In this document: in pieces, positions 15,601 to 23,613 of the stretch
How the letters are laid out: each line of letters starts with the position of its first letter
Position numbering within the stretch: position 1 is the first letter of the stretch
NCBI RefSeq assembly: GCF_001552635.1
Contig: NZ_BCRO01000009.1
Span: 1-38,009 of the forward strand
DNA from: Actinomadura hibisca NBRC 15177
Lineage (GTDB): Bacteria > Actinomycetota > Actinomycetes > Streptosporangiales > Streptosporangiaceae
Direction of reading: 5' to 3'
DNA: 38,009 bases
Program-made: the position numbers and the translations under genes
The notes under the pieces: generated by a model
Told to the model about the DNA's origin: nothing
Database searches by the model: none
What the model saw: the letters and a program-made list of their open reading frames with translations, nothing else

Positions 15601-17049
15601 GCCCTCCTGGACGCGCGCCGTGGCGGTGGCGGTGCTGGCGACCTCCCCGGCGGCGGCCTCGTCGCCGGTGACGGTGTGCCGCCCGGTGCACACCAGGGTG
15701 GCGCTCGGGTCGGGGGCGGGGTGCAGCGGGGCGGACGGGCAGGCGATCGGGCCGTCCGCGCCGGGGTCGGTGACGGCCGGGTCGACCAGGGTGGTGTCGC
15801 CCGCGTTGGTCAGCACGTACTCGTAGGGGATGACCGTCCCCGCCCTGATCACGGCGGGCAGCGGGTCGCCCGCGCGGCTGACCTGCTTGGTGAGGGTGAG
15901 CGTGCCGAGCGGCAGCTGCGTCGACACCGTCAGGTTCCGGATGAGGTGGACGTTGGTGGACGCGCCGGTGGAGGCGGCGAACCCGAACTTGTAGGTGGAC
16001 GGCGCGCCGGGCAGCGCCATGTCCCGCAGCACGGTCACGGGCCCGGAGCCGAAGTCGACGCTGAGGGTCAGCCGGGGGGTGGCGCCGGGGGTGATCTGGA
16101 GGTCGACCGTGCGCTTCGCCGTCCCCAGGGACGCGGCGCGCAGCTTGCCCGGCAGCGTGCTGGAGGGCTTGGCGGTGTTGCCGGTGACGGTGGCGCCGAG
16201 CACGCAGTAGCCGTTCATGCCCGCGCCCGGACCGCGCACGGACACGGTCTCGGGCACGGTGGTGGAGGCGACCGTGCGCTGCCCGGCGGGGCAGCCCGTG
16301 CCCCGGCCCTCGGCGTCGCGGTAGTAGTTGCCGAAGCTGTCCAGGCCGACGCCGAGGTAGCCGCCCGCGATGCCTGGCGTGTTGGGGGGCGTGGTCACGG
16401 AGCTGATCAGCGGCGCGTACCCCAGGCCGCCGCCGCGCCCGCCGACGTTGGTCAGGTCGGTGGCGCCGTCCACGAGGAAGAAGGAGATCCCGTCGGCGCC
16501 GGTGCCGCCGTACATGAAGGCGTCGAAGCTGACGTTCAGCCCCTTGGCCGCAGGGATCGGGCGGTTGTAGACCACCCCGCCGCCCGCGTAGGTCCTCGCG
16601 TCGGTGAGCTGCAGGTAGCCGGGGGAGGCGCCGCGGGCCGGGACCGGGCCCACCCGGCCCGACGACGGGCACGCGGCCACGTTCCCGGCCGCGCTCGTGT
16701 CGGCCGTCAGGCAGGCCGAGCCCACCGTCCTCCAGCGCGGATCGGCGACGGCGGCGCCGGTGAAGGGCTCGTCCACGACGGTGGTGCCCACGGCGGCGCG
16801 GGCGGACGCGGCGCGGGCGGGGACGGCTTGGGCGTGCGCGGTCTGGGCGTGCGCGGCTTGGGCGTGCGCGGCTTGGGCGTGCGCGGCTTGGGCGGGGGCG
16901 GCCTGGACAGAGGCCGTTCGGGCAAGGGTCGCTTGGACGGGGGCGGCGTGGGCGGGGAGGGGCGCGGGGGCCCCGGCGAGTAGGCCGGCGGCCACCAGCG
17001 GAGCGAGCACGGTGGCGGTGCGGCGCGACGACGGCCCCTTCCCGAGCAA
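12616..17049 (-). CDS. Giant secreted lectin-like / DUF11 repeat surface protein
   Basis: A 1477-residue exported protein. The order is: a signal peptide ending near PAHA; a short Ala-His-Gln-rich repeat; a legume/L-type-lectin-like domain (about 90-370, with 'GADGISFFLVDG' and GLGYA); two DUF7507-like beta domains (from about 380 and 500); then seven DUF11-type Ig-like repeats beginning near 612, 733, 855, 978, 1100, 1224 and 1350, a regular period of about 122 residues. Each opens with A/TDxxV and has an NNGP or NRGP turn. There is no LPXTG or C-terminal membrane anchor. The best reading is a carbohydrate-binding adhesin or spore/sporangium matrix protein. TTG 17049 is chosen because AAAGGGG precedes it and it opens the signal peptide; the frame is open further to 17199. 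Confidence 0.88.
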   Translation of the reverse strand: MLGKGPSSRRTATVLAPLVAAGLLAGAPAPLPAHAAPVQATLARTASVQAAPAQAAHAQAAHAQAAHAQTAHAQAVPARAASARAAVGTTVVDEPFTGAAVADPRWRTVGSACLTADTSAAGNVAACPSSGRVGPVPARGASPGYLQLTDARTYAGGGVVYNRPIPAAKGLNVSFDAFMYGGTGADGISFFLVDGATDLTNVGGRGGGLGYAPLISSVTTPPNTPGIAGGYLGVGLDSFGNYYRDAEGRGTGCPAGQRTVASTTVPETVSVRGPGAGMNGYCVLGATVTGNTAKPSSTLPGKLRAASLGTAKRTVDLQITPGATPRLTLSVDFGSGPVTVLRDMALPGAPSTYKFGFAASTGASTNVHLIRNLTVSTQLPLGTLTLTKQVSRAGDPLPAVIRAGTVIPYEYVLTNAGDTTLVDPAVTDPGADGPIACPSAPLHPAPDPSATLVCTGRHTVTGDEAAAGEVASTATATARVQEGGTVEATSPAALEVPLESSMAVAKSVVTSGPYKAGQQVSYSYTVRNTGGSVLKTVKVADDRATSAAPVCETDTLDPGQTTTCQGQGTIRVADLSSDGRLRSSVTATAVSAIGQDVTASTTSSTPVAADLAVTIAADEPSPAVGDTVTFTVTLTNNGPSASGPVTVTAPVSTSLANQSSQADAGSYNPGSRTWSVPGLAAGATARLTRTDRVVASGSFIATATIATVSQPDPNTADNSASTTLKADQPIADIAVLATAQDTAIRVGRTTVLTLTAKNNGPRAATGVAVRAPLPSALRLVSASGTGGYDGDTSLWTVGSLAPGQAVQIALTVRGADTGFALTTASLAATSPQDPAASNDVATAGVTVQPRRADLAVTIRLDQPGQPRVGDRITAVVETSNNGPDTAPDVRALADLPPGLTLDGYTVDQGTLDRDSGVWRIGALESGESVRLVARLTAAQSGFWSGSVSVSDPGVTDPVGINNSTTSTVQVENVPPPSTDVGIATVGPADLTVSSGGTVEYRVRASNRGPIIGTGVVYTVTVPQGLGVLEATASAGSFDAATGRWTLGDLAVGETPTLTLRLRAGTTTGSRTVVTALSHLDQADSNDQDNITSSSVTVTAAADLAVTKTVSPQVANVGELLTYTVTVSNRGPQDDTGVQLQETSRDPVEFLKIDISQGVFHPDTRTWDVGALAAGATATLTVKVPASPEGSPTNTTVVSGADIADPDLANNRASATVTVLAADLATTLTADRTRLGPADTAEVRATVTNKGPRPATGVVVRAALPGVRVLAASPGTGSYDAASRAWSVGDLAPGASAVLTLRVRLTDQRSATLAVTGTAAGPPDPEHGNDTARLTLTAEGAEQARRADLGAAVHVRRRTVRVGEPARVDVTATNRGPDAVSGAQVTIDVARGLRPALAPGCSITGHKIRCPLPRLARGASRRFTVTVVASSGGDQRVTARVGGGNVLDPVAANDRATAVQRVSGRPGSHCRVIGSARC
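16826..16900 (-). repeat. Five 15-base tandem repeats in the lectin/DUF11 gene
   Basis: Plus-strand units of the form gcttgggcgtgcgcg begin at 16826, 16841, 16856, 16871 and 16886. Two or three are identical and the outer ones differ by a few bases. They encode a repeated pentapeptide (AHAQA-type) just after the signal peptide. The unit is a multiple of three, so copy changes would keep the frame. Confidence 0.85.
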
Positions 17050-17288
17050 GGCGACCCCTTTCCAGCGAAGAGGCCGGTGCGCCCCGGCGCGCGGCGCGCG
17101 CGGGCGCCCGGCCGGGCACAAGATCAATTGATTGGCCGGTGCGGTGCCCGGCCCCCGCACCGGCATGCCCGTCCGTCCCGATGCAGGCGAAGCTTTCACT
17201 CCGCTTTTACGGCGCTGCCCTGACGCGACCTCGCAGGTCGGAGAAGGTGAAGTGGGACGTACGGCGGGTTCGGCGGGAGGCCCTTCGC
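17050..17288. promoter_or_regulatory. Divergent region between DUF11 protein and sulfotransferase
   Basis: This 239-base gap has one AT-rich patch with a perfect 10-base palindrome, atcaattgat (17123-17132), placed about 75 bases before the TTG of the DUF11 gene. It could be an operator or promoter element. A second, milder AT patch (17190-17210) may hold the sulfotransferase promoter, but no clear -10/-35 pair is seen. Confidence 0.35.
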
Positions 17289-18062
17289 ATGGTGCAGGTG
17301 ATCGGGGCGGGCCTCGGCAGGACCGGGACCGGCTCGTTGAAGGCGGCGCTGGAGCGGCTCGGGTTCGCGCCGTGCCACCACATGTTCGAGGTGCTGGCCG
17401 ACGCCGACCGCGCGCGGTCGTGGACCGAGGTCGCCGAGGGGCGCGGGCCGGACTGGGACGCCGTCCTGGGCGGCTACCGGGCCTGCGTGGACCTGCCGGT
17501 CGCGGTGTACTGGCGCGAGCTGGCCCGCCGCTACCCCGACGCGAAGATCATCCTGTCCGTGCGGGATCCGGAGCGGTGGTACGCCAGCGCCCGCTCGACG
17601 ATCTTCCGGCTGCCGCGCCTGCTCCGCCATCCCCTGCTCGGCCCGCCGCTGCGGCTGGCGCTGCCCGTGGCCGCGCGGCTCGCGACGCCGCCGCCGGTGG
17701 CGCGGGCGGCGGCACGGCCCGTGCGGTGGCCCCTGGTGCGGCGGGTGGCGCAGCCCGTGGTGCGGCTGGTGGCGTTCACCCGGATGCTGGAGGCGCTGAA
17801 CCGCGACCGCCGCGACATCGCCTTCGACCGCGCGTCGGCCCTGGCCTACTTCGAGCGCCACAACGCCGCCGTCGTCGCCGAGATCCCCGCCGACCGGCTG
17901 CTGGTCTACCAGGTGTCCGAGGGCTGGCCGCCGCTGTGCGCGTTTCTCGGCGTGCCCGTCCCCGACGAGCCGTTCCCGCGCGCCAACGACCGGGGCCGGT
18001 TCTGGCGGGCGTTCTGGCGCACGGTGCGGACGGGCCGCCCGCCGGCCGACCTCAGCCGGTGA
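17289..18062 (+). CDS. Sulfotransferase family protein
   Basis: A 257-residue cytoplasmic protein of the sulfotransferase superfamily (Sulfotransfer_4-like), which moves a sulfuryl group from PAPS to an acceptor. The N-terminal phosphosulfate-binding loop reads 'VIGAGLGRTGTGSLKAALERLG', and the 3'-phosphate motif is 'IILSVRDPERWYASA'. The C-terminal AFLGVPVPDEPFPRAN block is also typical of this family. ATG 17289 is chosen for its GGAGG eight bases upstream and because the family begins right there; the frame extends to 17139 with unrelated sequence. It stands alone, and the acceptor cannot be read from the sequence. Its 3' end overlaps the convergent GGDEF-EAL gene by 11 bases. Confidence 0.88.
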   Translation: MVQVIGAGLGRTGTGSLKAALERLGFAPCHHMFEVLADADRARSWTEVAEGRGPDWDAVLGGYRACVDLPVAVYWRELARRYPDAKIILSVRDPERWYASARSTIFRLPRLLRHPLLGPPLRLALPVAARLATPPPVARAAARPVRWPLVRRVAQPVVRLVAFTRMLEALNRDRRDIAFDRASALAYFERHNAAVVAEIPADRLLVYQVSEGWPPLCAFLGVPVPDEPFPRANDRGRFWRAFWRTVRTGRPPADLSR

Positions 18063-20436
18063 CCGCCCAGGGCTGCTCGCGCAGCAGCTCGTCGATGCGG
18101 GCGGGCGGCGCGGGCGGCGAGTAGTAGTGGCCCTGCACCAGCGGGCAGCCCATGCCGCGCAGCGCGCTGATCTGCTCGGTGCGCTCCACGCCCTCGACCA
18201 CGGTCCGCAGGTCCAGGCTGGCGGCCACGTTGAGGATCGCCTCGGTGAAGGCGTGCGCCCGCTGCTGGCGCCGGTCCCCGATCGCGGCGGTGAACGACCG
18301 GTCGATCTTGAGCACGTCCACCGGCAGGGCCCGCAGGTAGGCCAGCGAGGAGTAGCCGGTGCCGAAGTCGTCCAGCGCGATGCGCACGCCCTCCTCGCGC
18401 AGGTCGGCCAGCACGCCGGTCACCCGGCGGGACTCGGCCGGGGTGCCGGTCAGCAACATGCTCTCGGTGATCTCCAGCACGAGCGCGGACGGCGGCAGGC
18501 CGTGGCGGCGCAGCGTCTCCAGCACGACGCCGCCGAAGCCGGGGTCGCGGAGCTGGCGGCCCGAGACGTTGACGGTGACGTACAGGCCGTGCCCGGCGTG
18601 CCAGGCGCTCGCGGCCGCGCACGCCTCGTCCAGCACCCACAGGCCGATGGAGTTGATCAGGCCCGACTCCTCGGCGATCGGGATGAACTCCGCCGGGGGC
18701 ACCGGGGGGCGGTCCCGCGGCGTCCAGCGCAGCAGCGCCTCCACCGCGTGGACGCGGCCGCTGCACAGGTCCACCACCGGCTGGTAGTGGACCGCCAGCT
18801 CGCGGCGGTCGATGGCGCGGCGCAGGCCGTGCACGATGCGGCTGTGGTGCAGCTGCGCCTCGCGGAGCCCCGGCTCGAACAGCACGGCCCGGTCCTTGCC
18901 CGCGTTCTTGGCCGCGTACAGGGCGAGATCGGCATCGCGCAGGGCGTCGGCGGCCTGCGCGAACGCCGTGCCCGCCAGGACCCCGACGCTCGCGCTCAGG
19001 TGGAACTCCCCTTCCGGGCACAGGTAGGGCGTCCGCAGCCCCGCCAGGACCTTCTCGGCGACGGCGACGGCCGCACCGGCGTCCGCGACCGGCAGCAGCA
19101 GGGCGAACTCGTCGCCGCCGAGCCGGGCCAGGGTGCCGCCGGGCTGGGAGAAGCGGCGCAGGCGCTGCGCCACCAGCATCAGCAGCCGGTCGCCGGTGGG
19201 GTGGCCGTAGGTGTCGTTGACGTCCTTGAAACCGTCCACGTCGAGCAGGAGCAGCGCGGGCGGCGGCCCACCCGAGTGCGGGGCGCGTCGCAGCGCCTCC
19301 TCCAGCAGGCTCCGGTTGGCCAGCCCGGTGAGCGCGTCGTGCCCGGCGCGGTAGGCGAGCTGCCGCTGGAGGAGCTGCTGCTCGCGCAGGGTGGCGCTCA
19401 GCGCGGCGGCCTGCGTCACCAGGCGTTCGGCCTGCCGGTCCAGCGCGGCCGCGCGCTCCTCGGCGACGTGCGTGGCGGTGTTCAGCCGTAACACCAGCAG
19501 GACGGCGAGGACGATGGTCAGGCCGGGGATGAGCAGCGTCTCGTAGGACTGGGCGGCGGTGTCGGTGCCCAGCAGGGCGCGCCCGGCCAGCGCGCCGATC
19601 GGGCCGAGCAGGGCCAGCAGCAGGAACGTCGCGGTGCGGGTGCGGCTCGCCAGCGGCGTGCTCGGCGGATCGACGGAGCGCCGCGCGCTCGGGTGCAGCG
19701 CCGCGCAGCCCGCCAGCACGCACCACCCCATCCAGGCGGTCATGGTCGCCAGGCCCGGCCCCCGCCCCGCCGCCTGGTCGATCAGGGAGAGCGCGTCGCT
19801 GACGAACATCGACAGGTAGGACGCCAGGAACAGCCGCAACCAGGCCGGGCACTCGCGCACCAGCAGCGCCAGCCGCGCGACCACCCCGAACTGGAGCAGG
19901 TCCACACACGGGATGATCAGCGCGAACGCCAGGGCGGTGCCCTGGTGCCCGCCCCGGTCGATCATCGGATCGACCAGCAGGGTCACGTACGGGATCGCGA
20001 CCGAGACGGTGATGATCCCGGCGTCCAGCATGCCCGCCCAGCGCGGCCGCCCGGGGGTGGAGCTGAGCCGCAGCAGCGCGACCATCGCCAGGGCGTAGGC
20101 GCCGAGCGAGCCGAGCTGGTAGGTGTGCAGGAAGGCGCGCTCGCCGGTCAGCGTCCACAACGCCCACGGCAGCGCCGAGGCCGCCCAGGCGAACGTCACG
20201 GTGGCGCTGAGCAGCCGCCACGGCCAGAAGGGGGCCAGCCGGTGGCGGCGGTGCACGCCGACGACGACGGCGGCGGCCGAGCCCCCCTGCAGCGCCAGCC
20301 ACGCCAGCGCCTGGGGCGCGGGCGGCAGCACGGTCGCGACGGCGACCAGCGCGGCGCTGGCCAGCAGGTACGCCGCCCAGCCGCGGACGCGGCGCGGCCG
20401 CACCGAGGTGAGGCCGTGCAGAGCGGCGCCGCTCAT
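18052..20436 (-). CDS. Membrane GGDEF-EAL cyclic-di-GMP enzyme without I-site
   Basis: A 794-residue paralogue of the 7360-9801 protein: about nine to ten N-terminal membrane segments (20-320), a short coiled coil, a GGDEF domain (GGDEF at 440-444) and an EAL domain (EAL at 566-568, followed by DDFGTGYSS and 'VDVLKIDRSFTA'). Both active sites look complete. The four residues where RxxD should lie read QPGG, so product inhibition of the cyclase is probably lost. ATG 20436 has GGAGGA seven bases upstream. It stands alone, divergent from the CBS-domain gene. Which of the two activities dominates cannot be decided from sequence. Confidence 0.93.
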   Translation of the reverse strand: MSGAALHGLTSVRPRRVRGWAAYLLASAALVAVATVLPPAPQALAWLALQGGSAAAVVVGVHRRHRLAPFWPWRLLSATVTFAWAASALPWALWTLTGERAFLHTYQLGSLGAYALAMVALLRLSSTPGRPRWAGMLDAGIITVSVAIPYVTLLVDPMIDRGGHQGTALAFALIIPCVDLLQFGVVARLALLVRECPAWLRLFLASYLSMFVSDALSLIDQAAGRGPGLATMTAWMGWCVLAGCAALHPSARRSVDPPSTPLASRTRTATFLLLALLGPIGALAGRALLGTDTAAQSYETLLIPGLTIVLAVLLVLRLNTATHVAEERAAALDRQAERLVTQAAALSATLREQQLLQRQLAYRAGHDALTGLANRSLLEEALRRAPHSGGPPPALLLLDVDGFKDVNDTYGHPTGDRLLMLVAQRLRRFSQPGGTLARLGGDEFALLLPVADAGAAVAVAEKVLAGLRTPYLCPEGEFHLSASVGVLAGTAFAQAADALRDADLALYAAKNAGKDRAVLFEPGLREAQLHHSRIVHGLRRAIDRRELAVHYQPVVDLCSGRVHAVEALLRWTPRDRPPVPPAEFIPIAEESGLINSIGLWVLDEACAAASAWHAGHGLYVTVNVSGRQLRDPGFGGVVLETLRRHGLPPSALVLEITESMLLTGTPAESRRVTGVLADLREEGVRIALDDFGTGYSSLAYLRALPVDVLKIDRSFTAAIGDRRQQRAHAFTEAILNVAASLDLRTVVEGVERTEQISALRGMGCPLVQGHYYSPPAPPARIDELLREQPWAVTG

Positions 20437-20540
20437 CGTGATGATCCTCCGTTCTTGGGGGGCGTGCGTGACGGGCTGGGCCCATGGGTAGGGGTATGAC
20501 GGGTTGTATCCGAATCGTCACCGAGAGTCAGGGGGACTCG
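20437..20540. promoter_or_regulatory. Divergent region between GGDEF-EAL and CBS genes
   Basis: This 104-base spacer contains a moderately AT-rich core (about 20485-20520) that must serve both genes. I see no convincing FliA-type or housekeeping promoter pair and no riboswitch-like structure. Confidence 0.3.
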
Positions 20541-20960
20541 ATGACCACCGCACAAGAGCTGATGAACTCCGGCGTGCACTGCGTCAGTGAGGGCACCGAT
20601 CTGCGCCAGGCGGCCCAGATCATGCGGGACCAGCAGATCGGTTCGTTGCCGATCTGCGACGAGGGCGGCGCGCTGAGGGGCATCATCACCGACCGCGACA
20701 TCGTGATCGGCTGCGTGGCCGCCGGCGGCGACCCGCGGCGCACCACCGCCGGCGAGCTGGCGTCCCGGGAGCCGCACACCGTGCAGGCGTCCTCGGATGT
20801 GAGCGAGGTGCTGGAGACGATGCAGCGCCACCAGATCCGCCGCCTGCCGGTGCTGGAGGAGGACCGCGTCGTCGGGATGATCAGCGAGGCGGACCTCGCC
20901 CGCCACCTGCCCGAGGACCGGCTCGCCGCGTTCGTGGAGTCGGTCTACGCCGAGCGCTGA
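20541..20960 (+). CDS. Tandem CBS-domain protein
   Basis: A 139-residue protein made almost wholly of two CBS domains (about 8-60 and 72-130), with typical 'GSLPICDEGGALRGIITDRDI' and RLPVLEEDRVVGMISEADL-type strands. Such pairs bind adenosine nucleotides and sense energy state or regulate partners. No catalytic domain is attached. ATG 20541 follows AGGGGG at good spacing and matches where CBS proteins of this group begin. In actinobacteria such stand-alone proteins are common in stress and dormancy regulons, but nothing here shows that regulation. Confidence 0.9.
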   Translation: MTTAQELMNSGVHCVSEGTDLRQAAQIMRDQQIGSLPICDEGGALRGIITDRDIVIGCVAAGGDPRRTTAGELASREPHTVQASSDVSEVLETMQRHQIRRLPVLEEDRVVGMISEADLARHLPEDRLAAFVESVYAER

Positions 20961-21022
20961 TCCGCGCGGCCCCTGCCTGCGGGGCCCCGATCTGCGAGAC
21001 CCCGGTCTGCGGGGCCCCGGCG

Positions 21023-21046
21023 GCGGACGGGCGCCGGCCCGTCCGC
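21023..21046. terminator. Convergent terminator hairpin between CBS and DUF7455 genes
   Basis: A perfect 10-bp stem (21023-21032 with 21037-21046) around a four-base GCCG loop, directly abutting the DUF7455 stop and 63 bases after the CBS stop. Direct repeats of 'ctgcggggcccc' precede it. It probably ends transcription from both sides. Confidence 0.65.
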
Positions 21047-21286
21047 TCAGTCGGCGTTGGCCGAGACGCTGGGCTTGACGTTGATGCGGTCGCGCTCGTC
21101 GTGCACGTGCGCGTGCGGGACGCGGTTCAGCAGCGCCATCTCGTGCCGCCGGTAGTGGTGACCGCAGAACAGCAGGTCCAGCCCGTCGAACTCGACGCGG
21201 ACGAAGGCCTGGGCGCCGCACCGGTCGCACCGGTCGGCGATCTTCAGCGGCTCGCTGGGCCGGACGTGCTGGATCATCGTGTTCAT
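21047..21286 (-). CDS. DUF7455-type small zinc-ribbon protein
   Basis: A 79-residue cytoplasmic protein. A CxxC pair (in 'ADRCDRCGAQAFVRVEF') is followed, about 25 residues on, by CGHHYRRHE, giving a likely zinc site of three Cys plus His. The arrangement matches the small DUF7455 proteins found widely in actinobacteria; their function is unknown to me. ATG 21286 has a strong GGAGGTGG site. Two GC hairpins lie in its leader (21301-21317 and 21336-21359). Confidence 0.82.
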   Translation of the reverse strand: MNTMIQHVRPSEPLKIADRCDRCGAQAFVRVEFDGLDLLFCGHHYRRHEMALLNRVPHAHVHDERDRINVKPSVSANAD

Positions 21287-21479
21287 GGTCCACCTCCAAC
21301 GCCCCGCGCGGCGGGGCCGGTCGCTTGTCTCACCTTCGGCCGCCGGGAGCGGCGGCCGAGCTGATGACTCCATTCCGCCCTCCGTGCGTAGCAGGCGGCG
21401 GGCACGACGGGTGCAGGACGGTTGCGGGCGACCTGATCATGCGGGCGGCGATCGTGGACATGGCGCTCGAAGGACATGG

Positions 21480-21513
21480 CGAACGGGCCTGCGGTCGGCC
21501 GCAGGCCCGTTCG
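21480..21513. terminator. 15-bp perfect hairpin after the Cys4 protein gene
   Basis: Arms 21480-21494 and 21499-21513 pair perfectly around a TCGG tetraloop. The hairpin begins about 20 bases past the stop of the Cys4 gene on the minus strand. No U-tract follows. It is the likely end of the chemoreceptor transcript. Confidence 0.75.
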
Positions 21514-21531
21514 GGGGTGGGGGAGGGGCGT

Positions 21532-21891
21532 TCAGTCGGTCGTGGCCTCGCCGATGAGCCGGCAGCCCTGGCAGATCCGCAGGACGTGGCCTTCGGTCGT
21601 CATCGCCGCGGCGATGCGCGGGCGCGGCCACCGCTTGTGGCAGGAGGCACAGGCCCGTGCCGCGAGCTGGGCGGGCGTGAAGCCCGCCGTGACGAACCGG
21701 GGCAGCGGGACCGCCGGACCGGCCGGAGCCACCGGGGCCCCTGGGACCGCCGGAGCCGCAGGGACCGCCGGAGCCGCCGGGACGTCCGCCGCCCGTCCGG
21801 CCGGCCGCTCGTGCCGCCCGCCGCCGCGCGGGGCCGCCAGGGACACCAGTGGGATGTTCCTGGCGCGCCCGAGGAGTCCGCCGAATGCCAT
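21532..21891 (-). CDS. Small Ala/Pro-rich protein with C-terminal Cys4 zinc-ribbon-like motif
   Basis: A 119-residue protein that I do not recognise. An N-terminal ~25 residues and an Ala/Pro/Val-rich repeat linker (about 36-62) lead to a C-terminal segment with CASC and, 21 residues later, CQGC, probably binding one zinc. It has no signal peptide or membrane segment. AAGGAGGG precedes the ATG. It starts only 31 bases after the chemoreceptor stop with no terminator between, so it should be co-transcribed from the FliA-type promoter. A role linked to the receptor or the motile stage is inference from position. Confidence 0.7.
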   Translation of the reverse strand: MAFGGLLGRARNIPLVSLAAPRGGGRHERPAGRAADVPAAPAVPAAPAVPGAPVAPAGPAVPLPRFVTAGFTPAQLAARACASCHKRWPRPRIAAAMTTEGHVLRICQGCRLIGEATTD

Positions 21892-21922
21892 CGTCCCTCC
21901 TTCCCCGTACTTTCCCCGCTGG

Positions 21923-23509
21923 TCAGAAGCTGAACTTGCCGACCAGGTTCTGCAGGTCCTCGCTCATCCGGGCGAGCTGCCCGGCCGCCTCGCGCGAGCG
22001 CTCGGCGCTCAGGCGGGTCCGGCCGACCACGTCCGACACCCCGTGGATGCTGGCGGCGATCTGCCCGCTGCCGCCCGCCGCGCTGGCGACGCCGCGGTTC
22101 ATCTCGCCGGTGGTGGCGGTCTGCTCCTCCACGGCCGCCGCGATGGTCTGCTGCGCCTCGCTGATCTTGCTGATCACCTCGGAGATCTGGTCGATCGCCG
22201 CGACGGCGTCGGCGGTGTCGTTCTGGATCGCGTCCACCCGGCGGGAGATGTCCTCGGTGGCCTTGGCGGTCTCCTGGGCGAGGTCCTTGACCTCGCTGGC
22301 GACGACCGCGAAGCCCTTGCCCGCGTCGCCGGCGCGGGCGGCCTCGATGGTGGCGTTCAGGGCCAGCAGGTTGGTCTGCTCGGCGATCGAGTTGATCAGC
22401 TTGACCACGTTGCTGATCTGCGCGGAGGACTCGCCGAGCCGCGCGACCGTCTCGGTGGCGGCGCTGACCTTGGTGACCGCGGTGTTGGCGACCGTGGCGG
22501 CGTCGGAGGTGTTGCGCGAGATCTCGTTGATCGACACGCCCATCTCCTCGGACCCGGCGGCCACGCTCTCCAGGTGGTGGGAGACCTCGGCGGCGGCCGA
22601 GGCCACCCCCTCGACCTCGGTGGCGGCGCTGGTGGCGTCGTCGCCGAGGCCCCGGGCCAGGCCGGTGAGGTCGGCGGCGGCCTGGTTCACCTCGCCGCTG
22701 TTGCCGGCGATGCCGCGCAGGGTCTCGGTCATGCGGTCCAGCGCCTTGTCCAGCGCGGCGCTCATCCGGCCGATCTCGTCCTGCTGGGCGGTGCCGATCC
22801 GCGAGGTCAGGTCACCCTCGGCGACCTCCTCCAGCACCTGAACGGCACGGTTCACCGGCCGCAGGATGAGCCGGCTGAGCAGCACGACGCAGCCGATGGC
22901 GAGGGCGATCGCCAGCACCGAAAGGAGGATCTCCCGGGTGTTGGCGGACTTCTGGAGCGCGTCGAGGTCGGCCGTCTTCGCGTCGCGCTCGGCCGTCACG
23001 GCCTTCTCGTAGGCGGCGGCGGACGACAGGGCCTTGGCGTAGGGGGCCTGCTCCAGCACGTTGACGACGTGGGCGGCCTGGTCGCGCTTGCCGGCCTGCA
23101 CCGCCGACCACGCCTGGTCGTCGATGGAGGTGAACTGCTCGAAGGCGGTGCGCATGTCCTGCGCGGCGGCCCGCTGGGCGGTGGAGGAGGCCATGGACTC
23201 GACCTCCTTCAGCTGCTTGTCGGCCACCTCCGCGGCCTCCAGGTAGTCCTGGCGCAGGCGGTCGAGCTGGTTCCCGCTCGCGGCGGTGTAGGCGGTCTGG
23301 AGGCCGTAGATGTCGGAGAAGCGGAACTGCTGCAGCGCGACGGCCCGCGCCTTGGGGTCGACCTTCTGGATGATCTCCTCGCTGGAGGAGTTGAGATCGG
23401 CACGTACGGTGAAACCGTCGATGACCAGAAGGAGCAGCAGGGCGAGGACGACGCCGAAGCCCGCCCGCAGCTTCCAGCCCAGTGACAGGTCACTGATGAA
23501 GCGACGCAT
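21923..23509 (-). CDS. Methyl-accepting chemotaxis protein
   Basis: A 528-residue chemoreceptor. TM1 (about 13-31) and TM2 (about 194-214) bracket an all-helical extracellular domain of about 160 residues, of the four-helix-bundle type. A HAMP domain (about 215-268) and a long signalling coiled coil follow. The highly conserved hairpin tip is intact ('[20 protein letters not shown]', then [12 protein letters not shown], about 380-410). It should form receptor arrays with CheA and CheW and control the flagellar motor. There is no C-terminal CheR-binding pentapeptide, and no che genes are visible here. ATG 23509 has an AAAGGG site and a FliA-type promoter 43 bases upstream, as expected for a late motility gene. 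Confidence 0.95.
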   Translation of the reverse strand: MRRFISDLSLGWKLRAGFGVVLALLLLLVIDGFTVRADLNSSSEEIIQKVDPKARAVALQQFRFSDIYGLQTAYTAASGNQLDRLRQDYLEAAEVADKQLKEVESMASSTAQRAAAQDMRTAFEQFTSIDDQAWSAVQAGKRDQAAHVVNVLEQAPYAKALSSAAAYEKAVTAERDAKTADLDALQKSANTREILLSVLAIALAIGCVVLLSRLILRPVNRAVQVLEEVAEGDLTSRIGTAQQDEIGRMSAALDKALDRMTETLRGIAGNSGEVNQAAADLTGLARGLGDDATSAATEVEGVASAAAEVSHHLESVAAGSEEMGVSINEISRNTSDAATVANTAVTKVSAATETVARLGESSAQISNVVKLINSIAEQTNLLALNATIEAARAGDAGKGFAVVASEVKDLAQETAKATEDISRRVDAIQNDTADAVAAIDQISEVISKISEAQQTIAAAVEEQTATTGEMNRGVASAAGGSGQIAASIHGVSDVVGRTRLSAERSREAAGQLARMSEDLQNLVGKFSF

Positions 23510-23551
23510 GAGGAACCCTTTTTCCACGCAGATGAGGTAGCGGCGTCCCCT

Positions 23552-23578
23552 CCATCGGCAACCCCCGCCCCCACCTGA
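23552..23578 (-). promoter_or_regulatory. FliA/WhiG-type promoter for the chemoreceptor
   Basis: On the minus strand, TCAG (23578-23575), within CCTCAGGT, is followed after 15 bases by GCCGATGG (23559-23552). It lies about 43 bases before the chemoreceptor ATG, in the 104-base gap after the histidine-kinase stop. Confidence 0.74.
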
Positions 23579-23613
23579 GGAAACGGGCCCCGGTCCTGCC
23601 CCCGCCCGGCTCC

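Noticed and set aside
16826..16900. Short regular repeats considered as a CRISPR array
   Set aside because: The units are directly adjacent without spacers and encode an in-frame peptide repeat.
12646..16983. A 1445-residue plus-strand open frame opposite the DUF11 gene
   Set aside because: Gly/Arg-rich composition without domains. It is a typical high-GC antisense shadow of the repeat gene.
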